In this document: positions 1 to 5,508 of the stretch, piece by piece
Position numbering within the stretch: position 1 is the stretch's first letter
Layout of the letters: every line of letters begins with the position of its first letter
Source of the DNA: Thermoproteales archaeon
Lineage (GTDB): Archaea > Thermoproteota > Thermoprotei > Thermoproteales > Thermocladiaceae
Direction: 5' to 3'
Length of the DNA: 5,991 nt
NCBI GenBank assembly: GCA_027068725.1
Contig: JAMOMD010000385.1
Span: forward strand, 1 to 5,991
Made by a program: the position numbers and the translations under genes
The notes under the pieces: generated by a model
Seen by the model: the letters and a program-made list of their open reading frames with translations, nothing else
The model's database searches: none
What the model was told of the DNA's origin: nothing

Positions 1-1
1 T

Positions 2-199
2 GGTCGATGTCTTTATGCTTATGTTGAAAAGAACTGGGGCATGAATGGTTTTCACGAGATCTGTCAAGTAACGATAGCGTGCATAGACCTAATACTGAGA
101 ATAAGTGATAGGGTAAGGGAACTTATTGATAAGAAAATTGTTAGGAGAGAGGATATTTTTCAGGATGGTGTAGAGGACAGTACCGAGATTATTCCCTAG
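2..199 (+). CDS. C-terminal fragment of an unidentified protein (partial)
   Basis: Reading frame 2 is open from the window edge to a TAG at 197-199, giving 65 residues that begin inside the protein; the true start lies outside the window. The visible part contains AYVEKNWGMNGFHEICQ, then a helical segment around IACIDLILRISDRVRELIDKK, and an acidic tail (REDIFQDGVEDSTEII). Codon use (AGA/AGG for arginine, ATA for isoleucine) matches the neighbouring genes, which supports a real gene end rather than a chance opening. I do not recognise the family. It converges on glnA, with only 45 bp between the two stop codons. Confidence 0.55.
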   Translation, partial: GRCLYAYVEKNWGMNGFHEICQVTIACIDLILRISDRVRELIDKKIVRREDIFQDGVEDSTEIIP

Positions 200-244
200 T
201 TTTGACTTACGCTGTCAGTAGATACTGCTCGTACTCCCAGTCTG

Positions 245-1555
245 TTATTGTTGTTTAGTCTCCTCCCATGGCTTGCCAACTGCTGCACAGTAGCTCTCCC
301 ACTCCTTCTTCTTCAACTCAACATACTTCTTCACAAGCTCTGACGGCAGCATCTGTGCAATCTCACTCTTCTCGAAAAGCTCGATTGCCTCACCTAGGTG
401 CTTTGGTGTCTCAGGTACGTTAGGCAGCTCGTACGCTATGTCCTCTGTTGGTGCTCCTGGATCGATCTTGTTCTCTATGCCCTTGATCATTGCCAGTGCC
501 ATGACTGCAAATGCTAGGTATGGGTTGAATGATGGGTCTGGCTCTCTGTACTCGATTCTGTTAATCTTCCTCTTGTAGTATGGTACTCTCACTAGCGCGC
601 TCCTGTTAGCGTAACCCCATACTATTCTTGTAGGTGCCTCATGTCCTGGTACGAGTCTCTTGTACGAGTTGACTGTTGGTGCAACAATAGCACTTATCTC
701 ACGTGCATACTTCAGGATGCCGCCGATTGCGTACGCACATACCTCAGTTATCTTCTCGGTTGTCTTGAACAAGTTCTCGCCCGTCTTAGCATCATGTACA
801 CTTAGGTGAGTGTGTGCTCCACTTCCGTTGATTCCCCAGAATGGCTTTGGCATGAATGTCGCAACTAGACCATGCTCCTTTGCAATGTCCTTTGTCATGG
901 TCTTGAACATGAGTACCTTGTCTCCTGTCTTGACTGGATCATCTGCAGGTATGTTAATCTCGTACTGGCTTGGAGCTACCTCGTGGTGCGTCTTCGAAGA
1001 GCCAAAGCCAGCAAGCTCGAAGTGTGTCTGAATTTCTAGTATTGGCTTCATTAGCATGTGCACGTTATAGCCCTCGAAGTACACTCCTGGATCTGCTAGC
1101 TGTGGCTTACCGTCAACTACCTTGACTAGGAAGAACTCGACCTCTACTCCTGCCTTGACGTCGTAGCCCTTCTTCCTGATCTCGTTAAGTACTCCCATCA
1201 GGACGTTTCTTGGATCAAGTGGATGTGGATATCCTGAATCGTCGACTACTGACATGAATACTGATGCTATTCTACCACCGTTCCACGTCTCGATGAAGAC
1301 GCTTCTGCAGTCTGGATATGCTACGAAGTCGCTCTTGTTGACTGTTGCATATGCTGGTATTGATGATCCGTCAAAGGCCATTCCTCCCTCGAAGATGTCC
1401 TTAGCGGCGTCTATGGTGACAATCTCGCACTTTGGTCTACCGTGTATGTCGACGACAATGAACTTCACGTACTTTACTCCTGAGCCCTTGAGTACTCGCC
1501 ATACGTCAAGTGGGTCAATCTTTGTCAGGCCCTCAAGTATCTCCTTGCTAAGCAT
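245..1555 (-). CDS. glnA: Glutamine synthetase, type I (GlnA)
   Basis: Makes glutamine from glutamate, ammonia and ATP in the cytoplasm; the family forms dodecamers and is the main ammonium-assimilation enzyme. The 436 residues show the full set of GSI signatures: FDGSSIP (61-67), the metal-binding VEVEFFL (137-143), HHEVAPSQYEI (190-200), the ATP-site loop NGSGAHTHLS (243-252), YKRLVPGHEAPTRIVW (298-313) and RIEYREPDPSFNPYLAF (333-349). The length, near 440 rather than about 470, fits the short GSI-alpha type. A tyrosine in IAYELP (373-378) sits where GSI-beta enzymes carry the adenylylated tyrosine, but the context differs from the usual NLYDLP and I infer no adenylylation. The ATG has a GGTGA Shine-Dalgarno-like match on its own strand at 1559-1563, only 3 nt away. 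A TATA-like element lies inside a palindrome at 1614-1628, which would give a leader of about 40 nt. It is divergent from dcd. Confidence 0.96.
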   Translation of the reverse strand: MLSKEILEGLTKIDPLDVWRVLKGSGVKYVKFIVVDIHGRPKCEIVTIDAAKDIFEGGMAFDGSSIPAYATVNKSDFVAYPDCRSVFIETWNGGRIASVFMSVVDDSGYPHPLDPRNVLMGVLNEIRKKGYDVKAGVEVEFFLVKVVDGKPQLADPGVYFEGYNVHMLMKPILEIQTHFELAGFGSSKTHHEVAPSQYEINIPADDPVKTGDKVLMFKTMTKDIAKEHGLVATFMPKPFWGINGSGAHTHLSVHDAKTGENLFKTTEKITEVCAYAIGGILKYAREISAIVAPTVNSYKRLVPGHEAPTRIVWGYANRSALVRVPYYKRKINRIEYREPDPSFNPYLAFAVMALAMIKGIENKIDPGAPTEDIAYELPNVPETPKHLGEAIELFEKSEIAQMLPSELVKKYVELKKKEWESYCAAVGKPWEETKQQ

Positions 1556-1613
1556 CGTTCACCAAGCCTGTGCTCTACGCTTAAAGAACTAATAGACAAA
1601 GTGACCAGAGTTA

Positions 1614-1628
1614 CTAGTTTAAAACTAG
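1614..1628 (-). promoter_or_regulatory. Probable glnA promoter TATA inside a 15-bp palindrome
   Basis: CTAGTTTAAAACTAG is a perfect inverted repeat: two 7-bp arms around a central A. On the minus strand its core reads TTTTAAA, a good archaeal TATA box, about 66 bp upstream of the glnA ATG. That predicts transcription starting near 1595 and a leader long enough to hold the GGTGA ribosome site. A second, weaker TATA-like stretch (CTTTAAG on the minus strand, about 1580-1586) would give an almost leaderless message, so the choice of promoter is not certain. Confidence 0.5.
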
Positions 1629-1711
1629 CAGAATGTCGATGAAGACAGTGCGATTTTCGACAGTTCTAGCTCAGTATTACCATTGTCTAATGATCTACAT
1701 TGCACGTGCCA

Positions 1712-1719
1712 GATATTTC
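1712..1719 (+). promoter_or_regulatory. Probable dcd TATA box
   Basis: GATATTTC is centred about 26 bp upstream of the ATG at 1741, the usual archaeal spacing from TATA to transcription start. No Shine-Dalgarno sequence precedes that ATG. Together these suggest a leaderless mRNA that begins at or next to the start codon. Confidence 0.45.
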
Positions 1720-1740
1720 AACTAGTTGCAGATCTACTTG

Positions 1741-2310
1741 ATGATACTTACACGTGGTGAGATCGAGAAGCTGATCGAGGAAGGCAAGCTTGTCATAGAT
1801 CCACTCTTTGAAGATACTATAAGAGAGAATGGTCTTGACCTCAGGATTGGTCCAGAATACGCAATCTACGCATACGAGAACACGCCAATAGACCCGTGCT
1901 CTATTGAGGATGCTTCAGAGTACTTCAGAATAGTGAAGGCCGATGGAAAAATCGTTATACCACCGAGAAACTTTGTTCTACTAACAACTATAGAGTACGT
2001 GAAACTGCCACCAAACATCATTGGTCTGTGCAACCTGAGAAGCACACTTGCACGATTTGGACTATCAGTTCCTCCAACAGTCGTTGATGCAGGATTTGAA
2101 GGAACCTTAACTATAGAAGTCGTGAACAATAGTCCAAACCCAATAATCCTGAAGACTGGCATGAGATTCCTACATCTAGTCCTACTAAAGTGCGAAGGCG
2201 AGGCCAAGTACACAGGAAAGTACCTAGGTCAGCGAGGTGTCAGACCACCAAAAGGCTTGAAGAGTGAGTGTATGCTAGCAGATGAGATTATTAGAAAACT
2301 CAGATCCTAA
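1741..2310 (+). CDS. dcd: dCTP deaminase / dUTPase-family protein
   Basis: Deaminates dCTP to dUTP, or to dUMP if bifunctional as in some archaea, which supplies precursor for dTMP; cytoplasmic trimer in the family. From the ATG at 1741 it has 189 residues. Visible motifs are NGLDLRIG (30-37, usually SxDLRLG), LRSTLARFG (99-107, phosphate-binding Arg-Ser and following Arg), DAGFEGTLTIEVVN (116-129, with Glu126 at the expected catalytic position), the LKTGMRF turn (137-143) and a C-terminal KYLGQRG (160-166) that should close over the nucleotide. I chose the ATG at 1741 over an upstream TTG at 1726 because family members normally begin MIL..., and because a TATA-like element lies 26 bp before 1741. 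Sequence reading cannot separate a plain deaminase from the bifunctional form. It converges on tiaS with 23 bp between them. Confidence 0.88.
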   Translation: MILTRGEIEKLIEEGKLVIDPLFEDTIRENGLDLRIGPEYAIYAYENTPIDPCSIEDASEYFRIVKADGKIVIPPRNFVLLTTIEYVKLPPNIIGLCNLRSTLARFGLSVPPTVVDAGFEGTLTIEVVNNSPNPIILKTGMRFLHLVLLKCEGEAKYTGKYLGQRGVRPPKGLKSECMLADEIIRKLRS

Positions 2311-2333
2311 AATATCGAGAACATAGCTAGTAC

Positions 2334-3632
2334 CTACACAATCCACAGCACGCTAATATTTAGAACATTTGCTAACCCCTCAACTCCTACTCTTTCAAAA
2401 CTTTTCATAAGATGCCTATGTTCAGAAAACTTAGGTATACTAAACGTATGCTCAGACTCTACTATTGGGTGAACAATTTTCTCTTTAGGCAGTACTAGAC
2501 CACACTTCTCACATTTCATTAAGTCTCTACCACTTGACACAAGTCTTCTACCACATCTAGGACAGCGAGGATTCTCTAGCCTCACCTGTCGATCAGCAAC
2601 TTTTCTAATACCTTCAATATAGATGTAGTACTTGCCATCCTGCAATTTTGCACCACCCCACACATCAAGTACAGCACCTAGATCTCGCTCAATTTCTGTA
2701 CACATCGTACCAAGATGCCTATAGCACCAGAGGTTCAAGTCTCCACAAGTTGTCTCTACGTGACGCTCCTCTGTTCTATAACAGTGCTCGATATGCACAA
2801 TCTTGCGCACTGGTCTGTAGGTTCTCGGTCTCCATGCTGCATGCTCAACATGTATCTCTGTGCCTTGATTTGTCCTGTACAGGAGCCAGCCCTCAACATC
2901 GAGTCCAAGTGCTGTGAGAAGTACTGAAGCAAATGTTAGAATATGAAGTGGCGATTCTCCACGAATTCCAAAAATTACAGGATCAGGACCGGCAGGCATT
3001 AGAAGTACCGTACAATCTTCAGGATCTACGTCAAGAAATGTGAATGGACGAGAGAGCTCGTGAAGAAGCTTGACAAGTTCATAATTAACTTCTAGACTTT
3101 TCTTTATCTGAGGATCTCCATATATCAAAAGCTCGTACGTGGAGTCATTAGAAAAGTCTGCACCAAGTGCAGCAACTGCTCCAATAATACCTCTTCCGCC
3201 AATAGTCTCAATGTTATATCTATCACATATTTTCTTTACAATATCGAAAGTTACAACATCTGTAACAGCTTTATAGTAGAGTCTCCTCAACCCATCAGGG
3301 ACTTGTAAAGAATTTGATATTAAAAATGCAATACCAGGACTAGCCTTACCTCTACGCTCTGCGTACTGCTCAACTTTACTTATAATAAATTCTCGTAATT
3401 TATCAACGGCATTTTCACAAGTTCTTAGGATAAGCTTTGTTGCAGCATTTCCTCTTGTCTTAAATGGAACATAGGGATTTAATCTAACAAGTAGAGGAAG
3501 ATCAGCTATTTCTATTTCAGAGAATTCTCGAATAATGTCCTTGAGTAGTCTGTATGTGACATATGTTGTACAGCCACCCATGTGACTATCAGCATCGTCA
3601 ATTGCTACGTGAAGATACACCTGCTTCAACAT
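2334..3632 (-). CDS. tiaS: tRNA(Ile2) 2-agmatinylcytidine synthetase TiaS
   Basis: Uses ATP and agmatine to convert C34 of the CAU anticodon of tRNA-Ile2 to agmatidine, so that the tRNA reads AUA. The gene is expected to be essential in archaea, and AUA codons are frequent in this window. The 432 residues fit the family length of about 420. Near the N-terminus is IDDADSHMGGCTTY (11-24), the kinase-like Asp motif, where the family usually has IDDTDS. Next come RLNPYVPFKTRGN (50-62), GGRGIIGAVAALGA (145-158), FGIRGES (221-227) and RTNQGTEIH (253-261). A nucleic-acid-binding OB-like region follows around 270-345, then a C-terminal zinc ribbon with Cys357, Cys360, Cys374 and Cys377. The ATG has a clear AGGAG site 4 nt upstream. 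No strong private promoter is visible. The tRNA-Arg gene ends 40 bp upstream on the same strand, so cotranscription is possible. Confidence 0.93.
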   Translation of the reverse strand: MLKQVYLHVAIDDADSHMGGCTTYVTYRLLKDIIREFSEIEIADLPLLVRLNPYVPFKTRGNAATKLILRTCENAVDKLREFIISKVEQYAERRGKASPGIAFLISNSLQVPDGLRRLYYKAVTDVVTFDIVKKICDRYNIETIGGRGIIGAVAALGADFSNDSTYELLIYGDPQIKKSLEVNYELVKLLHELSRPFTFLDVDPEDCTVLLMPAGPDPVIFGIRGESPLHILTFASVLLTALGLDVEGWLLYRTNQGTEIHVEHAAWRPRTYRPVRKIVHIEHCYRTEERHVETTCGDLNLWCYRHLGTMCTEIERDLGAVLDVWGGAKLQDGKYYIYIEGIRKVADRQVRLENPRCPRCGRRLVSSGRDLMKCEKCGLVLPKEKIVHPIVESEHTFSIPKFSEHRHLMKSFERVGVEGLANVLNISVLWIV

Positions 3633-3636
3633 TCTT

Positions 3637-3641
3637 CTCCT
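3637..3641 (-). promoter_or_regulatory. tiaS ribosome binding site
   Basis: On the minus strand AGGAG is followed by AAGA and then the tiaS ATG. This is one of the few clear Shine-Dalgarno sites in the window. It implies a leadered mRNA, which is consistent with transcription starting upstream, possibly at the tRNA promoter. Confidence 0.65.
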
Positions 3642-3711
3642 GAGAAGTTATTGAAGATAAGGTAGAAGATGTTGGCGGCCCCGCCGGGATTTGAACCCGG
3701 GACCAGCGGCT

Positions 3712-3729
3712 CTCTTCGGCACATTGCCT
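3712..3729 (-). other. tRNA-Arg intron at canonical position 37/38
   Basis: An 18-nt intron that forms a textbook bulge-helix-bulge. Loop bases CTTC (32-35) pair with GAAG near the intron 3' end. The two 3-nt bulges (GGA and AGA) are each cut after their second base. The intron closes on itself as GGC-AATGT-GCC, and the outer helix is the anticodon stem. Splicing by the archaeal tRNA endonuclease leaves a 7-nt anticodon loop. Confidence 0.92.
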
Positions 3730-3744
3730 CCGAAGGCCGCCGCT

Positions 3745-3770
3745 CTAGGAGCCCACCGGACAGGTGGGCT
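3745..3770 (-). other. tRNA-Arg second intron in the D arm (about position 22/23)
   Basis: Without removing about 26 nt, the D arm cannot be joined correctly to the anticodon stem. The insert folds as GCCCACC-TGTCC-GGTGGGC. Next to it, exon AGGA pairs with TCCT in the intron, and a 3-nt AGA bulge lies on each side; cutting each bulge after its second base gives a normal 9-nt D loop. The outer helix is weak (one C-G pair), so this is a relaxed motif. Moving both cut sites by about 2 nt would give a 10-nt D loop and a 25-nt intron, which I consider less likely. Confidence 0.83.
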
Positions 3771-3801
3771 CTTCCTGGCTGAGCTACGGGGCCTTGACCG
3801 T

Positions 3802-3815
3802 GTTCTCTAGAGAAC
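3802..3815. repeat. 14-bp perfect palindrome between the tRNA-Arg TATA box and gene
   Basis: GTTCTCTAGAGAAC is identical to its reverse complement. It lies between the TATA box at 3821-3827 and the tRNA 5' end at 3793, around or just before the expected transcription start. It could be an operator or a chance event; one perfect palindrome of this size is not rare in 6 kb. Confidence 0.5.
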
Positions 3816-3820
3816 CCGAG

Positions 3821-3827
3821 TTTTAAG
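3821..3827 (-). promoter_or_regulatory. tRNA-Arg TATA box
   Basis: CTTAAAA on the minus strand is centred about 31 bp upstream of the mature 5' end of the tRNA. This predicts a start near 3798 and a leader of a few nucleotides for RNase P to remove. A 14-bp palindrome lies between this box and the gene. Confidence 0.6.
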
Positions 3828-3868
3828 AACTTACTCCACAAGTCCAATATCAGGAAAGTTCTAAGCAA

Positions 3869-4195
3869 AGCGGGGCCCAACCCCCGTCTGGGTGTGGGTT
3901 GGGTGTGTACCAACCCCACGCCCGGCCTCGGGCCAGTGGCCCTCCGAACGCGCCCGCCCGGGCTTAGGGCTGCTCCCTTCCGGACCTAACCCGGTTCGCC
4001 CGGTACCCCGGTCCCAACCCGCCTTCCGGCGGGCGGGCCGAGGCACGGGCGCCCCGGAGGACTGGCCTTCATCGCGGTGCGTGGGGTTGGTACACACCCA
4101 ACCCACACCCAGACGGGGTTTCGGCTCCCGCGCACGGCGGCCCCGCAGGGGTTAGTTCCCTGCGGGGGGTCTGCACGACCGAGCCCGGCCCCGCT
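3869..4195 (-). ncRNA. ffs: Signal recognition particle RNA (7S RNA)
   Basis: RNA scaffold of the signal recognition particle, which with SRP54 and SRP19 delivers nascent membrane and secreted proteins to the translocon. The length of about 327 nt is slightly above the usual archaeal 300-320. The ends pair as AGCGGGGCC/GGCCCCGCT (helix 1, typical of archaea). Helix 3 of the Alu domain is a 10-bp hairpin at 4141-4167. Helix 5 includes a perfect 40-bp stem (3882-3921 with 4079-4118), and further in GGCCAGT/ACTGGCC and CCTCCG/CGGAGG. Helix 6 is CCCGCC-GGAA-GGCGGG (4018-4033), the SRP19-binding tetraloop. Helix 8 reads GGTCCGGAAGGGAGCAGCC (about 3968-3986), the highly conserved SRP54-binding loop. 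A TATA box lies about 27 bp upstream. The exact ends are inferred from helix 1. Confidence 0.96.
3882..4118. repeat. Perfect 40-bp inverted repeat forming SRP RNA helix 5
   Basis: Positions 3882-3921 are the exact reverse complement of 4079-4118, with no mismatch or bulge over 40 bases. The intervening 157 bases hold the rest of helix 5 and helices 6 and 8 of the SRP RNA. Pairing breaks at both ends (3881 against 4119, and 3922 against 4078). Confidence 0.97.
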
Positions 4196-4216
4196 GTAGT
4201 GTCGTTGTTGTTCCTA

Positions 4217-4226
4217 ATTTTAAAAG
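4217..4226 (-). promoter_or_regulatory. SRP RNA TATA box, possibly shared with the divergent gene
   Basis: On the minus strand CTTTTAAAAT is centred about 27 bp upstream of the inferred SRP RNA 5' end at 4195, the ideal archaeal spacing. The element is almost symmetrical (ATTTTAAAAG on the plus strand), so it might also serve the gene starting at 4260, where it would give a leader of roughly 10-15 nt. Confidence 0.7.
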
Positions 4227-4259
4227 TCTGCTCGTTGGTCTGTAGTTAGGGTTTGTCAC

Positions 4260-4808
4260 GTGTGTGTTGATGATATTGTTAGAAATTTCACGAAGTGTGG
4301 TGGACTTGTCAGGAAGTTGGGCTTCTTCTATGGTGTTCTTGTCACGTATGTGGTCTTCATGCGTCTAGAACATACTGCCTCAGGTCCTCTGAGCATGATG
4401 TCAACAATAGCACTTGATCTACTGAGAGACGTCATGACTAGCGATGAGCTTGAGATGTTTAGAGATGGCATGTCGGAGAGTGTTGTAGTTCTGATGAAGT
4501 GTCCACTATTTCACAATAGGAAGACTAGGGTTCCTCTCCTGTATGCCTGTACGCGAGAGATTGCACTACCTGGAGCTCGATTGTACGCAAGTCTAGTCGT
4601 GCCCAGGCTCACCAAAGACGAGATCTCTACACTTAGAGAGTTTGTTGCAAGAGCGAGACCGTGTAATGATGTCATATCGCAAATATCGTATGAGGAGGCT
4701 TGTGCACTAATGCCTATAGATAAGATACTGTCAAGGCTTGGTCTTGTCGTATGTAGTCATTATGTCTACATACCTGCTCCTGCTGTCCTAGCTAGACTAC
4801 TTGAATGA
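4260..4808 (+). CDS. Hypothetical protein, 182 residues
   Basis: I do not recognise this protein. It starts at a GTG 64 bp from the SRP RNA gene, divergently; the first ATG in frame is at codon 34, so a shorter product is possible. There is a weakly hydrophobic stretch at 21-35 (GFFYGVLVTYVVFMR), too short and mixed for a confident membrane segment. A central region reads IALDLLRDVMTSDELEMFRDGM (50-71), and a second helical region LTKDEISTLREFVARA (107-122) leads to a C-terminal hydrophobic tail. It has seven cysteines (2, 13, 81, 97, 134, 147, 165) without a CxxC pair, so no metal-binding motif is evident. Codon use matches the other genes. The next gene follows on the same strand after 53 bp. 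It is probably a lineage-restricted protein; its function is unknown. Confidence 0.7.
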   Translation: MCVDDIVRNFTKCGGLVRKLGFFYGVLVTYVVFMRLEHTASGPLSMMSTIALDLLRDVMTSDELEMFRDGMSESVVVLMKCPLFHNRKTRVPLLYACTREIALPGARLYASLVVPRLTKDEISTLREFVARARPCNDVISQISYEEACALMPIDKILSRLGLVVCSHYVYIPAPAVLARLLE

Positions 4809-4846
4809 AGGAAAGTCTTTATCTCCCCCATGATCACTAATGCTAC

Positions 4847-4859
4847 CTGAGCAGCTCAG
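4847..4859. repeat. 13-bp palindrome just before the 4862 gene
   Basis: CTGAGCAGCTCAG has two perfect 6-bp arms around a central A and ends two bases before the ATG at 4862. In RNA the one-base spacer cannot form a loop without opening inner pairs, so it is better suited to be a DNA operator than a hairpin. Confidence 0.45.
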
Positions 4860-4861
4860 CA

Positions 4862-5488
4862 ATGGAGGAGCTAAATAGCATTATTGAGCGTCTCTGCTCA
4901 AGATCAGACATCTTGAGAAGACAGGTCAGACAGATAAGTAGGGTACTGCTTGAGGTATCCTGCTACACGTACGCTAACTACTACACAAAGCTTGGAGAAC
5001 ATAAGCTGGCCGCAGTCTACACGCTGTACCTGACGTATAGTCGTGACATGCTTAGAGACATGGCAATGACCGTGGCAGCAATGAACAGTAGTCTAAACGT
5101 GTGGATCGACATGTTTCTCATAATATCTGCAGCACACATGCTACACACTATCAGAGAGACAAGAGAGAGCATGCACATACATGAGGAACAGGCAGCAAGT
5201 AGACCCCACGTGCAGACTGTGGTCAATCTAAGCGATTATATGAAAATAGTAAAGCTTCACAAGGAACTTCTGATGAAGTTAACTAACAGTGCAGAGACGT
5301 ACGATCTTATACTTTCAGCAATGACGCTATCCATAGGACATCTGTTACTAATAACCTACATGTGCGCATGTCAGGAAGATGACGAAATCGAGCACATCAG
5401 GAAAGTAATAGACTACGCAATGACTGAAGATAGCAAGAAAATATTATCCGACTACTACAGCAGTGTAGTATGTGAAATAAGTGGATGA
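4862..5488 (+). CDS. Hypothetical all-helical protein, 208 residues
   Basis: I do not recognise this protein. The ATG is effectively forced: an in-frame TAA lies at 4838-4840, and no other usual start codon falls between. The sequence looks wholly alpha-helical, with almost no glycine or proline, about 13 methionines and many tyrosines. Amphipathic helices run through 5-32, 45-72 and 126-145. Two more hydrophobic ones (WIDMFLIISAAHML, 81-94; LILSAMTLSIGHLLLITYM, 149-167) include polar residues and could be either helix-bundle cores or weak membrane segments. The tail is acidic (CQEDDEIEH, then YAMTEDSKK). No ribosome site precedes the start; a TATA-like CTTTATCT lies about 42 bp upstream, with a palindrome at 4847-4859. 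It may be cotranscribed with the 4260 gene. Confidence 0.75.
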   Translation: MEELNSIIERLCSRSDILRRQVRQISRVLLEVSCYTYANYYTKLGEHKLAAVYTLYLTYSRDMLRDMAMTVAAMNSSLNVWIDMFLIISAAHMLHTIRETRESMHIHEEQAASRPHVQTVVNLSDYMKIVKLHKELLMKLTNSAETYDLILSAMTLSIGHLLLITYMCACQEDDEIEHIRKVIDYAMTEDSKKILSDYYSSVVCEISG

Positions 5489-5508
5489 TGAGAATACCAC
5501 CGGCAGTG

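Larger units (their letters stand above)
3673..3793 (-). tRNA. tRNA-Arg (anticodon UCG) with two introns
   Basis: The 121-nt gene becomes a 77-nt tRNA after removal of 18-nt and 26-nt introns. The acceptor stem GGCCCCG/CGGGGCC is perfect, followed by G73 and an encoded CCA. The D arm is GCTC-AGCCAGGAA-GAGC, with A14, G15, G18, G19 and A21 in place. The anticodon stem GCGGC/GCCGC encloses the loop CTTCGGA, giving anticodon TCG. The variable loop is TGGTC and the T arm is CCGGG-TTCAAAT-CCCGG. This tRNA decodes CGA and possibly other CGN codons. The identity depends on placing the anticodon intron at 37/38, which the splice motif supports strongly. The gene is followed by tiaS and has its own TATA-like promoter. 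Confidence 0.95.

Noticed and set aside
1726..1740. TTG start giving dcd five extra residues
   Set aside because: Family proteins start at MIL..., and the TATA-like element is spaced correctly for the ATG at 1741.
3626..3919. Minus-strand ORF of 97 codons ending in PGSNPGG
   Set aside because: It is a translation of the tRNA-Arg gene and the SRP RNA 3' end; the PGSNPGG string is the well-known false peptide from a tRNA T arm.
3861..4155. Two ORFs (plus and minus) over the GC-rich block, rich in Pro, Arg and Gly with matching ends such as NPTHRD
   Set aside because: They lie entirely in the SRP RNA gene; the repeated peptide ends come from the 40-bp inverted repeat and there is no codon bias like the real genes.
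3869..4195. GC-rich block with long inverted repeat as an insertion sequence or transposon remnant
   Set aside because: No transposase and no target-site duplication; the helix 6, helix 8 and helix 1 motifs identify it as SRP RNA on the minus strand.
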